Below, piece by piece: positions 25,455 through 34,205 of a stretch of DNA of 59,584 bases. This DNA comes from Prolixibacteraceae bacterium. GTDB taxonomy: Bacteria > Bacteroidota > Bacteroidia > Bacteroidales > Prolixibacteraceae. Below the pieces are notes generated by a model. The model had not been told where the DNA came from. It did no database searches and was given only the letters and a program-made list of their open reading frames with translations. The position numbers and the translations under genes were made by a program. Location of the stretch: NCBI GenBank assembly GCA_021740385.1, contig JAIOZY010000028.1, positions 1 to 59,584 on the forward strand, given 5' to 3'. Position 1 is the stretch's first letter. The number at the start of each line of letters is the position of its first letter.

Positions 25455-26204
25455 TTAAAAAGCCCCTCCCGCTTCGGTTTTTTCAAAACCGTTTGGAATA
25501 AGTTCTGCAAGTAATTCACGTTCTTGTGTAAAAACAGGTGGTTCTGTGCTTACCCATCTTGTTCTCAATGCACCGTTCTTCTCGTATTGTTCCTTTACAA
25601 TTAATCTACCTCGTTTAAGTTTGGGTTCGTAATCATTCCAGTTAATACCTTTTTGAAAACACATTTCTTGCATTTCACTAATGTCTTTTCCGTGCAACTC
25701 TCTTGGGCTGTATAGGTATTGTGCAACGCTACTAATACTATTCCTTGTTGTGTCTTGCTGTCTCCAGATAAGGTAATTCTCAACTTCAACGGCTGTTGGT
25801 ATTGTGAACACACGGCTATCAAATAAGGCAATCTTATTTGGTCGCAATTCATTGAATTTAGCAGTTGCCATACTTGCGCTAATGCTTGCCATTTTCTGTA
25901 TGTTTCCATCAAACCAAGCATCAGTTCCTAATTTTTCAAAATCAGTAAGTAGAATGCTTATTTCATCACTTTGCACAAATGCCAATTTTGCTCCCTGAAT
26001 GTTCTTGCACATATAACAAGCGGTTTCGTCCATGTCAGAAATTAGTTTTTCATCAAAAGGTCTTTCAAGCCCTCTTGTGTAAGTGTGAAATGCTTTACCG
26101 TCTACACGTATAATTGTGTAAGTTCTTCTGGGGAGTAGGCTTCGAGTTCTATTTTCGTAAAACTCCTTCATTCTATCACCTAAATTATCTTTTTTATTTG
26201 CCAT
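25455..26204 (-). CDS. Thg1-like 3'-5' nucleotide polymerase (tRNA-His guanylyltransferase family)
   Basis: The 249-aa protein has the Thg1 catalytic signature: Asp35 in YTIIRVDGKAFHTYT, a basic/Asp block ERPFDEKL, and the acidic pair Asp80-Glu81 in FVQSDEISILLTDF. These are the two-metal residues of reverse-direction (3'-5') polymerases. Bacterial Thg1-like proteins repair tRNA 5' ends rather than add G-1 to tRNA-His. The gene is separated from its phage neighbours on both sides by about 95-145 bp of noncoding DNA with inverted repeats, so it looks like an acquired cassette. It may repair tRNAs cut by host anti-phage nucleases (inference). Confidence 0.9.
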   Translation of the reverse strand: MANKKDNLGDRMKEFYENRTRSLLPRRTYTIIRVDGKAFHTYTRGLERPFDEKLISDMDETACYMCKNIQGAKLAFVQSDEISILLTDFEKLGTDAWFDGNIQKMASISASMATAKFNELRPNKIALFDSRVFTIPTAVEVENYLIWRQQDTTRNSISSVAQYLYSPRELHGKDISEMQEMCFQKGINWNDYEPKLKRGRLIVKEQYEKNGALRTRWVSTEPPVFTQERELLAELIPNGFEKTEAGGAF

Positions 26205-26210
26205 CGCTTC

Positions 26211-26278
26211 GCTTTTTAAATTATTACTGTTGTTCTTCGTAGTTAGTTTTGTGGGTTAATCCGCACGGCTCATATACC
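26211..26278. repeat. Inverted-repeat boundary upstream of the Thg1-like gene
   Basis: GCTTTTTAAATTA (26211-26223) is the exact reverse complement of TAATTTAAAAAGC (25451-25463), immediately at the other side of the gene. GCACGGCTCATATACC (26263-26278) pairs with 25393-25408 at 14 of 16 positions, and a TGTCCGTTACC end follows at about 26279. The gene is thus enclosed by two nested inverted repeats. Confidence 0.65.
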
Positions 26279-26297
26279 TGTCCGTTACCACTGTCCG

Positions 26298-26732
26298 TTA
26301 AAACGGGCAATTATCGAAATTGCTGATAAATTCGGTATCGGCCAGAATTGTTTTAGCGCGGTTTTTGTCTCCAAGTGTTAATTCAAGTTGTATTTTGTCG
26401 AGATTGTCGCGCGGGGCGAACTTGTCGATCAAGTATTTTTCCAATACGGCCGCGCGTTTTGGTGTAGTGAAAATTACGCGTACCAGGTACCGGTTGCGAT
26501 CGTATACAATACGGGGCCGGTTGTCGTTCCAGGTTTGAAAATGCCGGAGTATTGTTTTATATAGTTGGGTTTTTGAAAACCCTATATAAACAATTTTTCC
26601 GGTTGTTTTACTTTTTATTAAATATACTCCGGCCTGGTTGCCGGCCTCGCGCAAATGGGGGATATTTACGCGGTAATTGCCGCTTTTGTCTTTCCGGTAC
26701 GGTTCCCGGAATTTAATTTTTGCTGCTTTCAT
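26298..26732 (-). CDS. GIY-YIG nuclease domain protein (phage)
   Basis: The 144-aa protein contains AGVYLIKSKTTGKIVYIGFS, matching the GIY...YIG signature. ILRHFQTW and a basic helix follow, then a Glu-containing region (VLEKYLIDKFAP) that supplies the metal ligand. It is the size of a stand-alone nuclease. It may act in DNA processing or as a homing-type endonuclease. It lies 4 bp from the next gene in the early operon. Confidence 0.75.
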   Translation of the reverse strand: MKAAKIKFREPYRKDKSGNYRVNIPHLREAGNQAGVYLIKSKTTGKIVYIGFSKTQLYKTILRHFQTWNDNRPRIVYDRNRYLVRVIFTTPKRAAVLEKYLIDKFAPRDNLDKIQLELTLGDKNRAKTILADTEFISNFDNCPF

Positions 26733-26736
26733 TTTT

Positions 26737-27432
26737 TTAAAATATTAATTGAGTTACTAAATCGTTTTCGGGGTACTCGAGGCCGCGGAAATTTTCGCGG
26801 CCCGGGAAAAATTCGGGTATGAAAAAACGCGGGTTGCGTTCGGATGCCAGTTGAAGGGTTTTACTTCGCTGTGACAATTTGCTTAAAATTTCGCGCCAAA
26901 GTCGAAAAAGTGTAAAATGTTTTCTCAATGAGAATTCGATACGGAAAAACAGCACGGATGGCATGTCGTCGTATTGTAGTCTCAGCGAGTTTACACCATC
27001 GTATAAGTAGAAAACGCCGTTGCTTTCGGGCTGTGTCTCCATTTCGCGGCGGTTACAGAATTGTAAAAAGGTGTCGGATATTTTACACATATTGAAAAAC
27101 GCCGAAATAATTAGCGCGTTGGCTTGTTGGGTTGGTGTGCCGTGATCGGCGTATGTGTCGACAATACTAACGAGGTCGCGCAGGTTGAATGATTGCGTTA
27201 TGAGGTTTATATTTTCTTTAACAAGCAAAAATAACGCCTGTTTACTTAGTTTTGTGTTGTGACCGCGGCGCAAATTACGAATAAGCATAATAATGGCTTC
27301 CCGTAAATTGTCGAATGTAGGGTAAAAACATTCTTCCGGGTTTATTTTAACTTCACAATTCGGGCAATACTTTATTGATTTGCTTGCCGGAAAAATGGCC
27401 TCGCAATGCGGGCAAATGATTAGTTTATTCAT
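26737..27432 (-). CDS. Zinc-ribbon protein (231 aa), unknown
   Basis: Two CxxC pairs at the N-terminus (IICPHCEAIF and KYCPNCEVKI) form a zinc ribbon. The rest is helical and basic, with no known motif (LRDLVSIVDTYADHG). Early-module position between two enzymes; DNA or RNA binding is plausible. Confidence 0.65.
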   Translation of the reverse strand: MNKLIICPHCEAIFPASKSIKYCPNCEVKINPEECFYPTFDNLREAIIMLIRNLRRGHNTKLSKQALFLLVKENINLITQSFNLRDLVSIVDTYADHGTPTQQANALIISAFFNMCKISDTFLQFCNRREMETQPESNGVFYLYDGVNSLRLQYDDMPSVLFFRIEFSLRKHFTLFRLWREILSKLSQRSKTLQLASERNPRFFIPEFFPGRENFRGLEYPENDLVTQLIF

Positions 27433-27433
27433 A

Positions 27434-27991
27434 TCATAACTTAATTACTACGGTAAAGCCGTTTCCGACTTTATCATCTTTATTTTGTACTGTGTTAATT
27501 CTGTATCCGAGGTATTTAACAAGCTCTGTAAATGTTTCGGTGTTCCAAACCGACCAATGTTTTTCCTCGTAATCGGTCTCCGGGAAGTTGTGGCGGGTTA
27601 ACAGTTCCTCAATGGTTGTGAGGGGTTTTCCCTGGTCGAATGTTCGTTCGGCATGGGGGCAAATGATGAAAATGTATTTTCGGGCCACGCGCGCCCATTC
27701 GTCCATGGCGGCGATTGGGTCGTAAAAGTGTTCTATTACGTGCGAATTTATTACAAAGTCGAATGATTTGTCGGGAAATGGCAGCCGGTCGCCCGCGGCC
27801 ACAACGTCGACCGGGGCGGCCTGGCCACAAATTTTTATTTCCTGCTGTTTGAAAAAAACTGTATCAGTTCCGGGGTATCGGTCAACGTTCAGGGTGTCGA
27901 GGCCAAACGGGTTGTGTGCGCTGGCCCCTATCTCGATGCCTTTTAAGCCATCGAGTAATGAATGTGCAAGTTTTGATTCAGGGAATTTCAT
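27434..27991 (-). CDS. SAM-dependent methyltransferase (type 11-like), phage
   Basis: The 185-aa protein shows GIEIGASAHNP (motif I), then VDVVAAGDRLPFPD and the canonical FDFVINSHVIEHFYDPIA stretch of class I methyltransferases. It lacks a large target domain. The acceptor is unknown; small molecule, glycan or nucleic acid are all possible. It overlaps the LPD1 gene by 4 bp. Confidence 0.78.
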   Translation of the reverse strand: MKFPESKLAHSLLDGLKGIEIGASAHNPFGLDTLNVDRYPGTDTVFFKQQEIKICGQAAPVDVVAAGDRLPFPDKSFDFVINSHVIEHFYDPIAAMDEWARVARKYIFIICPHAERTFDQGKPLTTIEELLTRHNFPETDYEEKHWSVWNTETFTELVKYLGYRINTVQNKDDKVGNGFTVVIKL

Positions 27992-28869
27992 TTTTGAATT
28001 TTTTTTCTGATTAGTGAAATTAGTTTTCTGAAATTCGGCAAAACAGATTGAAGTTGTTGGGTTGAAATATATGTGAATTGTTCGTACTGTGGTTTAGTGA
28101 GAAATTTATTTTTTATTCCGATTTGGTTTAGCTCGTTTGCAATATATACCTCAAAGGCCCTGGCAAACAATTCAGTTCTCCTAAACCAATATTCTGTTAG
28201 ATTTTTTTTCAACAGATTCTGATAATATGCTGATAATTTGCCGTTTGCAAATATTATTTTATCTAAAATAATATCAAACTGTTCTCGCATTGGTGAATTG
28301 TAACCCATTTTTGATCTTCGGATAGAATGCCCCCCGGAACAAGAAAAATGTGCCTTTTGTGGTTCCAGTACCGAACCGGCAAAAAAATCGAGAAAATGAC
28401 CGTATTCATGTGCAAATGAATGAATGCCGCCGGTTGTTAAAAATCGAATTTCTTTATCTTCCTGTGTCCCTCGCTCGAAACGATTAATATTAATTACAAG
28501 GGATGCAGCGTTGTAATGTGCAAGGCTTCCCGGAATTCCCCTATCGCCAAAGCACACGGTTAAATTTTTATTTATTCCAATATTATAGCCAAACTTTAAA
28601 ACCTTATTCATGTCGTAAAATGCAATAAACATTGCATGAAGGTAGTTTAATCTATCTTCGTTGTTTAACCAGTTACCAAAAGTTACCCCGCGTAAATTAT
28701 AAAGTTTTACAATCTGATTTACATTGTTGTAATTCAGGTTTTTGGGTATTTTTAAGCCTGGGCGTAATAATTTGAAGTATTTTTCATATCCTCTATACTG
28801 CCAATATTGGTGTGCCTTGCTGCCAATACTAACCTCTTGTGTTGTATTATTTACTTTAATTGGTTTCAT
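27988..28869 (-). CDS. LPD1-like metallopeptidase protein
   Basis: The 293-aa protein contains FGNWLNNEDRLNYL, CFGDRGIPGSLAHYN (110s), then IHSFAHEYGHFLDFFAG with HEYGH at 154-158. A downstream RRTELFARAFEVYIANEL supplies the third ligand. The set matches the large polyvalent protein-associated domain LPD1, known from phages and conjugative elements, where it is usually part of a giant fusion. Here it stands alone. It is likely a proteolytic factor acting early in the host. Confidence 0.72.
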   Translation of the reverse strand: MKPIKVNNTTQEVSIGSKAHQYWQYRGYEKYFKLLRPGLKIPKNLNYNNVNQIVKLYNLRGVTFGNWLNNEDRLNYLHAMFIAFYDMNKVLKFGYNIGINKNLTVCFGDRGIPGSLAHYNAASLVININRFERGTQEDKEIRFLTTGGIHSFAHEYGHFLDFFAGSVLEPQKAHFSCSGGHSIRRSKMGYNSPMREQFDIILDKIIFANGKLSAYYQNLLKKNLTEYWFRRTELFARAFEVYIANELNQIGIKNKFLTKPQYEQFTYISTQQLQSVLPNFRKLISLIRKKIQK

Positions 28870-29021
28870 TTTTTTCTTTTTATTGTTTTAATGTTTTTTT
28901 TGAGTTGATTAATGAATTTTTTGTTTTGATGGTTGGCGGTTGCTCCACCTACTTTGACTTCGTTTTTTTTTAGTGCGGCAATTGGCTCTTTAAAGCCGTT
29001 GATTTTTACTTTTAATTTCAT
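28866..29021 (-). CDS. Very basic 51-aa protein
   Basis: ATG 29021 gives MKLKVKINGFKEPIAALKKN and a Lys-rich end (KKNIKTIKRKK). The TGA overlaps the next ATG, so it is probably translated. Composition suggests nucleic-acid binding. No family recognised. Confidence 0.55.
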   Translation of the reverse strand: MKLKVKINGFKEPIAALKKNEVKVGGATANHQNKKFINQLKKNIKTIKRKK

Positions 29022-29022
29022 C

Positions 29023-29382
29023 TTAAATCAATTTTTGTTGTTGTGGTTTCTCTTTAATTTTTTCAATTATGATATATGCAAAATCCTGTTTTTCAACATC
29101 GGGGACTTTGCCAAAGTACATTTTACGGAGAATGTTGCGGGTTTCTTCGAGACTGTAACCGGTATCTAACCAGGCGGCGGCGGGTTTAAGCTGGTGAAGT
29201 TTGAATTTTGATACAATAAGCAACCGGCCCCGGCCCCTGAACAGGGCCGGTTTGCGGCTGTTCTCCCAAATATCAACTTCGGCCCCTTCGTAGTATTTTG
29301 CCGGGTTCCATAGGCGTATGGTTGAAAACACATTGCAGTCGAGTTTTTTATTCCAATTGTATGAAAAATTTATGCGGTTCAT
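29023..29382 (-). CDS. Hypothetical early protein (119 aa)
   Basis: Soluble and aromatic-rich (NPAKYYEGAEVDIWENSRK), with a helical segment LDTGYSLEETRNILRKMYFG. It overlaps its upstream neighbour by 4 bp. No family assigned. Confidence 0.6.
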   Translation of the reverse strand: MNRINFSYNWNKKLDCNVFSTIRLWNPAKYYEGAEVDIWENSRKPALFRGRGRLLIVSKFKLHQLKPAAAWLDTGYSLEETRNILRKMYFGKVPDVEKQDFAYIIIEKIKEKPQQQKLI

Positions 29383-29597
29383 TTTGATAGTTGTATTAAT
29401 TTATCTTCAAGCCAGTTTATATAATCGGTATCGGGAAATATAACGGTTCCGGTGTAACCTATTTCGTCTAAAACTTCCTGATCGCTGCTTTCAAAAATCC
29501 ATTCATCTTTTCGGCGTGTTACTGCAAACTCGTGTAATACGGGTTTTTGTCCGGTTTCTTTTTTGAATAAATTGTGTATGTCGTTTTTGTTTTTCAT
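29379..29597 (-). CDS. Hypothetical early protein (72 aa)
   Basis: Acidic, with KNKNDIHNLFKKETGQKP at the N-terminus and no span. It overlaps both neighbours by 4 bp (ATGA), so it sits in a tightly coupled operon. Unknown function. Confidence 0.58.
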   Translation of the reverse strand: MKNKNDIHNLFKKETGQKPVLHEFAVTRRKDEWIFESSDQEVLDEIGYTGTVIFPDTDYINWLEDKLIQLSK

Positions 29598-30298
29598 AAA
29601 ATACCGTCATTTTTAAATTTTTCAATCAAGGCCATGCGCTCGATCGGCGGCATGTTCTTTATTTTTTGTGTCCTTCGTTGCAATATTCCTTTTATCCTTT
29701 CCCTCTCCCGGTAATTATCGCCAATATAGCGGTAATCGTGCAGGGCTTCGGGTTTTGCGTAATTCATGTAAATACGTTCAATTGCTGTGCCGTTGCGGGT
29801 TTGAGCTGAAAAATCGTGTGTGTGCCAATATGGAAGGTTATCATCATAAAATTTGTTCGGGTAGGCCGAAATCATGATGCTTGCCGGAAATTGTCGGATA
29901 ACATTTAAAAGTCGGGTATGATTTTGCGCGGTTAATTCATGCTTGTAAATATTACGTTGTGAACTGCGGCTATTAATCAAATAAGGCGGATCGAGGTAAA
30001 TAAAAACCTGCAAACCTAATTTTTGAAAGATGCTGGCCGGCACCTGAAAATTTTCGATCCAGGATATCGCATCGGTATTAATTACTTTTGTGTCTGGTGG
30101 TATCCGTTTCCATGCTTCAATAACCGAAAAATCAGCATCAATTAATATAGAATATTTGGCCCGTTTCTTTTTTAAGAATATTGTACCATTGCCCAAAAAT
30201 CCCTCTATGTAAATATCGTGCGGCGGAATACGGTTAATGATGGTTTGAAAAACACCATCGCCATTTTTTCCTCCGGGATATGATTTAAACGGCTTCAT
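29594..30298 (-). CDS. Dam-like N6-adenine DNA methyltransferase (D12 class)
   Basis: The 234-aa protein begins MKPFKSYPGGKNGDGVF (the PGGK motif I loop) and has YIEGFLGNGTIFLKK. The catalytic motif IV DPPY occurs in VFIYLDPPYLINS (about 133-143). The length equals a minimal D12 methylase. No paired restriction enzyme is adjacent, so it is probably an orphan phage methylase that protects its DNA or times replication. Confidence 0.85.
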   Translation of the reverse strand: MKPFKSYPGGKNGDGVFQTIINRIPPHDIYIEGFLGNGTIFLKKKRAKYSILIDADFSVIEAWKRIPPDTKVINTDAISWIENFQVPASIFQKLGLQVFIYLDPPYLINSRSSQRNIYKHELTAQNHTRLLNVIRQFPASIMISAYPNKFYDDNLPYWHTHDFSAQTRNGTAIERIYMNYAKPEALHDYRYIGDNYRERERIKGILQRRTQKIKNMPPIERMALIEKFKNDGIL

Positions 30299-30702
30299 AA
30301 TTTAAAACCCTTTACCATTGCATTTACAATTAAACCGATTACAACCCGGATTGCAATTCTTTCCTGGCGTTCGGTTAAAACGGGTATGTTCAGAACATTG
30401 TTAACAAGCCCGGTTAACCGTTCTGTAATTAAAGTTGCTTCATCGGGGCTTATGCCATCGGCGGCGTTATGTATTAACTCGTAATACTCGTTTGGCAGAA
30501 GTTGATATAGGGCGCGGTCGATCCAGGTTACAATTTTTACCAATACAATGTTTTCCTTTTCTTCTCCTAAAAATGGAAGGTTAACGACTTTGTTTAACCT
30601 GGTAGCAACGGTAAAAATTTCTTCGTTGGTTAACATTTTCACCCCGTGCAAATCGGCACGGATTTTTTCAAGCTGGTTGTGTGTTAGTGTTATTGTTGTC
30701 AT
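30295..30702 (-). CDS. Hypothetical early protein (135 aa)
   Basis: ATG 30702 (MTTITLTHNQLEKIRADLHG) is chosen over a longer frame that overlaps the primase. All-helical, with a mildly hydrophobic C-terminus (AIRVVIGLIVNAMVKG). It is the gene immediately downstream of the primase-helicase and may be a replication accessory. Unknown family. Confidence 0.6.
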   Translation of the reverse strand: MTTITLTHNQLEKIRADLHGVKMLTNEEIFTVATRLNKVVNLPFLGEEKENIVLVKIVTWIDRALYQLLPNEYYELIHNAADGISPDEATLITERLTGLVNNVLNIPVLTERQERIAIRVVIGLIVNAMVKGFKL

Positions 30703-30712
30703 TTGTTTTACA

Positions 30713-33700
30713 TTAAAAGTTTTCGGTATAATCTTCGTTTGCAATCGTCCAGTATTCTTTCCCGCCGGTTTTATCTGCAGTACCAATGAATACTTTTTTC
30801 GGGTGGTCTCTTTTAAAATCGGGGTACAATGTTCCGTTTTTATCGGGTTTGTGCGGGTTAAAATCGAAATGTGCATATTTGCAGTATGCCAGCATTTTTT
30901 CGCGGAACCGTACCTGGTTTGTAAATTTGCTCTCTTGCGGAAATTCTTCTATAAAACTGTCATACAATTCCTTCCGAACATGCGATTGATTGAGGTTGCC
31001 GCGGTGCATTTCCTTATCCCAATCGAAAAACGATTCGGCCCACATTAAGAAATTTTCACCCATGGTTTGGCGCAATTTGCGGCGTTGCACATCCTCCATT
31101 GGTGGCGGAACAATTCCGGTATTTTTTAAACCCGTCCAGCCTTCGGCCTTGCTTTTAAAATAAAGTTGCAAGCTAAGGGCGGCCAGGTTGTAGAATAAAT
31201 TGTACTGTTCTTTGCCCCACTCGCTAAAAAAATGGTTGCCAAAGTCGTTCGCGGGTTTGTGTTCATCGTTGTAAAAATCGGAGAAAACTATAAACGCTTC
31301 GCGATCGGCAAAACTGGTACCCATTCCGTTTAACGCGTGGTTGGTTGTGAGGTATATTTTGGGTGTATCTTCTTCGCTTAAATTAAACCGTAACCCCGAT
31401 TTTTGATTAACGGTCATTTGCCCGGTGATTACGGCAAAAAGGCTTTCAACGTCGAAGTTTACGCGTACATCATCGAAAAAAACGTTTTTGGTTTTTTCTG
31501 TAACATCGTGATAGCGAAATTTATCATCATCGATTTGTTTCATTTTGCCATCGATATAAACCTGTGGAATTAACTGCGCAATTGCCTTGCCGTGTAAAGA
31601 TTTGCCGCTTCGCCCGTTGCTGCTTCCCACTTCGGATAACTTGCCGTCCATGCCTACAACCATTTTGCGCTCTGAATCGTTTTTGTAATCGTGAAGCAGG
31701 TACCCAAACGCGGTTAATTTGTTGATTAGGTGCCGGGAAGTTAGAAACAGGTCGTTAACCGTTACCGGTTCCTTTTCAATCCCTTTATCTTTTTTCCAAT
31801 GAAAATTTGAAGTATTGATTAAGAATTGCAGGTAATGGCAATTTTTGGCATCATCGGAATAATCAATGAAAAATTCGCCGTTTGGAATTCGCTTGTACTC
31901 CGGGCTTACCTTTTCCCTTATTTCGTCGCTCATTACCGTAACGGATAGCATGGGCGGCAATAATTCAACGTTGTGGTTGATTTTTTTTTCGCTCCACACG
32001 TGTCCCCCAAATTGGGCGTAATTAAGTTCCTTAATTCCATCGGCTGTTATTTCCCAAATTTTATCCTGAAAAAACAAATGTTGTTTATCTGCTGTGGCCC
32101 GTTCGATTTTAGGGAAGGTTAAATCGAGGTTTGATAATTTTTCGGGCCCCAGGTATTGAGGGCCGCCGCGCATGAGCATATTTAATACATCAATTTCTTT
32201 TATTTCGCGGCAAAATTCTTTTACAAAATCCTTTACGTCGGTGTGATCTATTTCGCTAATTACCCGGTTTTCGATACTTATTAAAACCTTTTCGCCCGAC
32301 TTCATTTTATACCGGAAAAAACCGCGATTTTGTAAAAATGTCATTGCTTTTACATAGTTGAAGGATATGTTTTTTTTCTTCTCACCCGACCGGGTTTCGT
32401 GTGTATCGATATCCCAAAATTGTTCGTCGGGCAATAATTTTTGTGCAAGTTCGAGTTTTCCGTTTTCATCGAAACGGCGTAAAAGGTTTTTGATTTTAAA
32501 TTCTTTGAGTTTTTCGAGGCGTTTTTTATGAATTCTCGAAAATTCCTGGGAATCGTTTAAAAGCCAAAAATCGGCAATTTGGGAATCGGGCAGCATTGTA
32601 ATTTTATGCACGGTTACATATTGGCCGGCCCCGTTTTTTTCATTTGTGGCAAAATCAAAATCGTTAATCAGTTCGGTTTCCTTGCCGCGAAGTGTGCCGG
32701 TTAATAAATCATCAATGCCCTTTTCTTTTGTTTCCGAATTGTAGTTAATATGTGCAAAAAATATTTCTACGGGGTTGCCAAGGTTGGCAAGGGTGCGTAA
32801 ATATTCCTTGTAGTTTTTAACGGCAAAGAAAAATTGTTTCGGCCTGGTATCAACGGCCTTGCCGTTTTCGAGTTTAGTCGAAAGTTGGTTCCAGTCGGCA
32901 TCGAGAACAAAAACGGTTTCTTCAACTTCGCAACGTTCAACAATTAACTGTATTTCATCGGGCAAACGTCCGTTTGAAGCAAGGTTGTTTATACCCATTA
33001 TACCGAGGCTGTACATTCCGTGCTTACACGATTTTTCGGCCTTTTTTTCTCCTTCCTGAATGTACAGGCGTTTAAGTTTTCGGTGTTGTTTGTATGCCTG
33101 GCGTAAGCGTTCGGGAATATAAACATGACTGCCGGAACCTGCGGGCGACTGATATTTTATTGGTTCATCGTTTTTGTCGAGGTGCGAGCTGGGGTTTTTC
33201 CAGCGTACCCGAATTAATTCCTTCATTTTTATCCGGGATGTTTCGGGCCGATACATTACCGGATTGCCTTTTAATTCTTTCTTTTTTGCCCTGGCTGTTT
33301 CGGGTCGGTACATTACCGGCTTGCCTTCGAGGTCGAAATATTTGATTAGAATATCATCGCCTTTTTGTTCAAGTATGTTTCCGTACTGGTCGCGGGTTCC
33401 CTGTACGAAGGGAGAAATATAACGTTTTGTGCCGTTTTCGTCTCTTGTTTCAATGCGGATATCGTCGTATAATATGCCCGATTCTTTTAGCTGCTGGTCG
33501 CAAAAAGAAATTTGGTGACCGTTTGGCCGGGCGGGTCCTGGCCCGTTTGAATTTTTCGGTTTTTTGGGTTGTTTTTTTTCCTGTTTCTTCGCCGGTTGCG
33601 GCTTTTCAACTTCATCGATAATTATTGCATAATTTTTTGCAATTTCTTTTAATGCTTCCGGGTAACTTAAATTTTCGGTTTGCATTATGAAATCAATCGG

Positions 33701-33910
33701 GTTTGAGGCATAAAAACCGCATTTGTAACACTTTGCCGATTGTTTTTTTTCGAAAATGTAAAGCCCGTTTTTCTTTTTCTCGTTAATAAAACCACAATTT
33801 GGGCATTCGGTAAACATTTTATCGTTGCCGTATGCTTTTTTCGGGTTTTTAACAAAATCCTCAATCCGGGCGGTATCTTTTATCTTCTGAATAGTTAATT
33901 CGGGTATCAT
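30713..33910 (-). CDS. Primase-helicase fusion (CHC2 zinc finger, Toprim-like, SF3/D5 helicase)
   Basis: This 1065-aa protein is the largest in the element. A CHC2-type zinc finger with Cys36, Cys39, Cys61 and Cys64 starts it. A Toprim-like region follows: LYIQEGEKKAEKSCKHGMYSLG (acidic EGEKKAEK at about 285-300) and a VFVLDADWNQL stretch (about 340). The C-terminal half is a D5/SF3-type ATPase: Walker A in GSSNGRSGKSLHGK (about 762-770), Walker B NVFFDDVRV (about 800) and a sensor TTNHALNGMG. It primes and unwinds the phage genome. The ATG follows the stop of the 61-aa gene by overlap. Confidence 0.88.
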   Translation of the reverse strand: MIPELTIQKIKDTARIEDFVKNPKKAYGNDKMFTECPNCGFINEKKKNGLYIFEKKQSAKCYKCGFYASNPIDFIMQTENLSYPEALKEIAKNYAIIIDEVEKPQPAKKQEKKQPKKPKNSNGPGPARPNGHQISFCDQQLKESGILYDDIRIETRDENGTKRYISPFVQGTRDQYGNILEQKGDDILIKYFDLEGKPVMYRPETARAKKKELKGNPVMYRPETSRIKMKELIRVRWKNPSSHLDKNDEPIKYQSPAGSGSHVYIPERLRQAYKQHRKLKRLYIQEGEKKAEKSCKHGMYSLGIMGINNLASNGRLPDEIQLIVERCEVEETVFVLDADWNQLSTKLENGKAVDTRPKQFFFAVKNYKEYLRTLANLGNPVEIFFAHINYNSETKEKGIDDLLTGTLRGKETELINDFDFATNEKNGAGQYVTVHKITMLPDSQIADFWLLNDSQEFSRIHKKRLEKLKEFKIKNLLRRFDENGKLELAQKLLPDEQFWDIDTHETRSGEKKKNISFNYVKAMTFLQNRGFFRYKMKSGEKVLISIENRVISEIDHTDVKDFVKEFCREIKEIDVLNMLMRGGPQYLGPEKLSNLDLTFPKIERATADKQHLFFQDKIWEITADGIKELNYAQFGGHVWSEKKINHNVELLPPMLSVTVMSDEIREKVSPEYKRIPNGEFFIDYSDDAKNCHYLQFLINTSNFHWKKDKGIEKEPVTVNDLFLTSRHLINKLTAFGYLLHDYKNDSERKMVVGMDGKLSEVGSSNGRSGKSLHGKAIAQLIPQVYIDGKMKQIDDDKFRYHDVTEKTKNVFFDDVRVNFDVESLFAVITGQMTVNQKSGLRFNLSEEDTPKIYLTTNHALNGMGTSFADREAFIVFSDFYNDEHKPANDFGNHFFSEWGKEQYNLFYNLAALSLQLYFKSKAEGWTGLKNTGIVPPPMEDVQRRKLRQTMGENFLMWAESFFDWDKEMHRGNLNQSHVRKELYDSFIEEFPQESKFTNQVRFREKMLAYCKYAHFDFNPHKPDKNGTLYPDFKRDHPKKVFIGTADKTGGKEYWTIANEDYTENF

Positions 33911-34092
33911 ACGTTTGAAATTAAATAGCTTATACCTTGTTGTGTCCGGTCTATTATCCGGGCAATTTCTGTTTCTTTAAAACCATCTTTGAAAAGTTGA
34001 AAAGCGGCCTGTTTCCGGTGTTTAACGTGTTCGCGCTTGCGCGACTTTGAGGCGGCAATTTCAAAATTAATTGTAAACTGTTGGCTTGTCAT
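33907..34092 (-). CDS. Small HTH protein (61 aa)
   Basis: A basic front (SKSRKREHVKHRKQAAF) precedes a helix-turn-helix, GFKETEIARIIDRTQQGISYL, similar to sigma-like or resolvase HTHs. The stop overlaps the primase ATG, so it is translationally coupled. Likely an early regulator or replication adaptor. Confidence 0.6.
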   Translation of the reverse strand: MTSQQFTINFEIAASKSRKREHVKHRKQAAFQLFKDGFKETEIARIIDRTQQGISYLISNV

Positions 34093-34205
34093 TTTTTCAT
34101 GTTTTCGTAAAATTCGTTTATGGCAACGGCTGCGACAAATGCGAAAATGAGCGCTAAAAGAATGAATCCGTTATCGTTAATATGCGGGTAAATTTCAAGT
34201 ATCAT
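34089..34205 (-). CDS. 38-aa single-span membrane protein
   Basis: ATG 34205 gives MILEIYPHINDNGFILLALI, then FAFVAAVAINEF and a KK end. Its stop overlaps the next ATG (ATGA). Hydrophobic span 14-30. Function unknown. Confidence 0.5.
   Translation of the reverse strand: MILEIYPHINDNGFILLALIFAFVAAVAINEFYENMKK

Noticed and set aside
30703-30876. N-terminal extension of the 135-aa protein beyond 30702
   Set aside because: It would overlap the primase-helicase coding end by 160 bp and its sequence looks out of frame; ATG 30702 is adopted.
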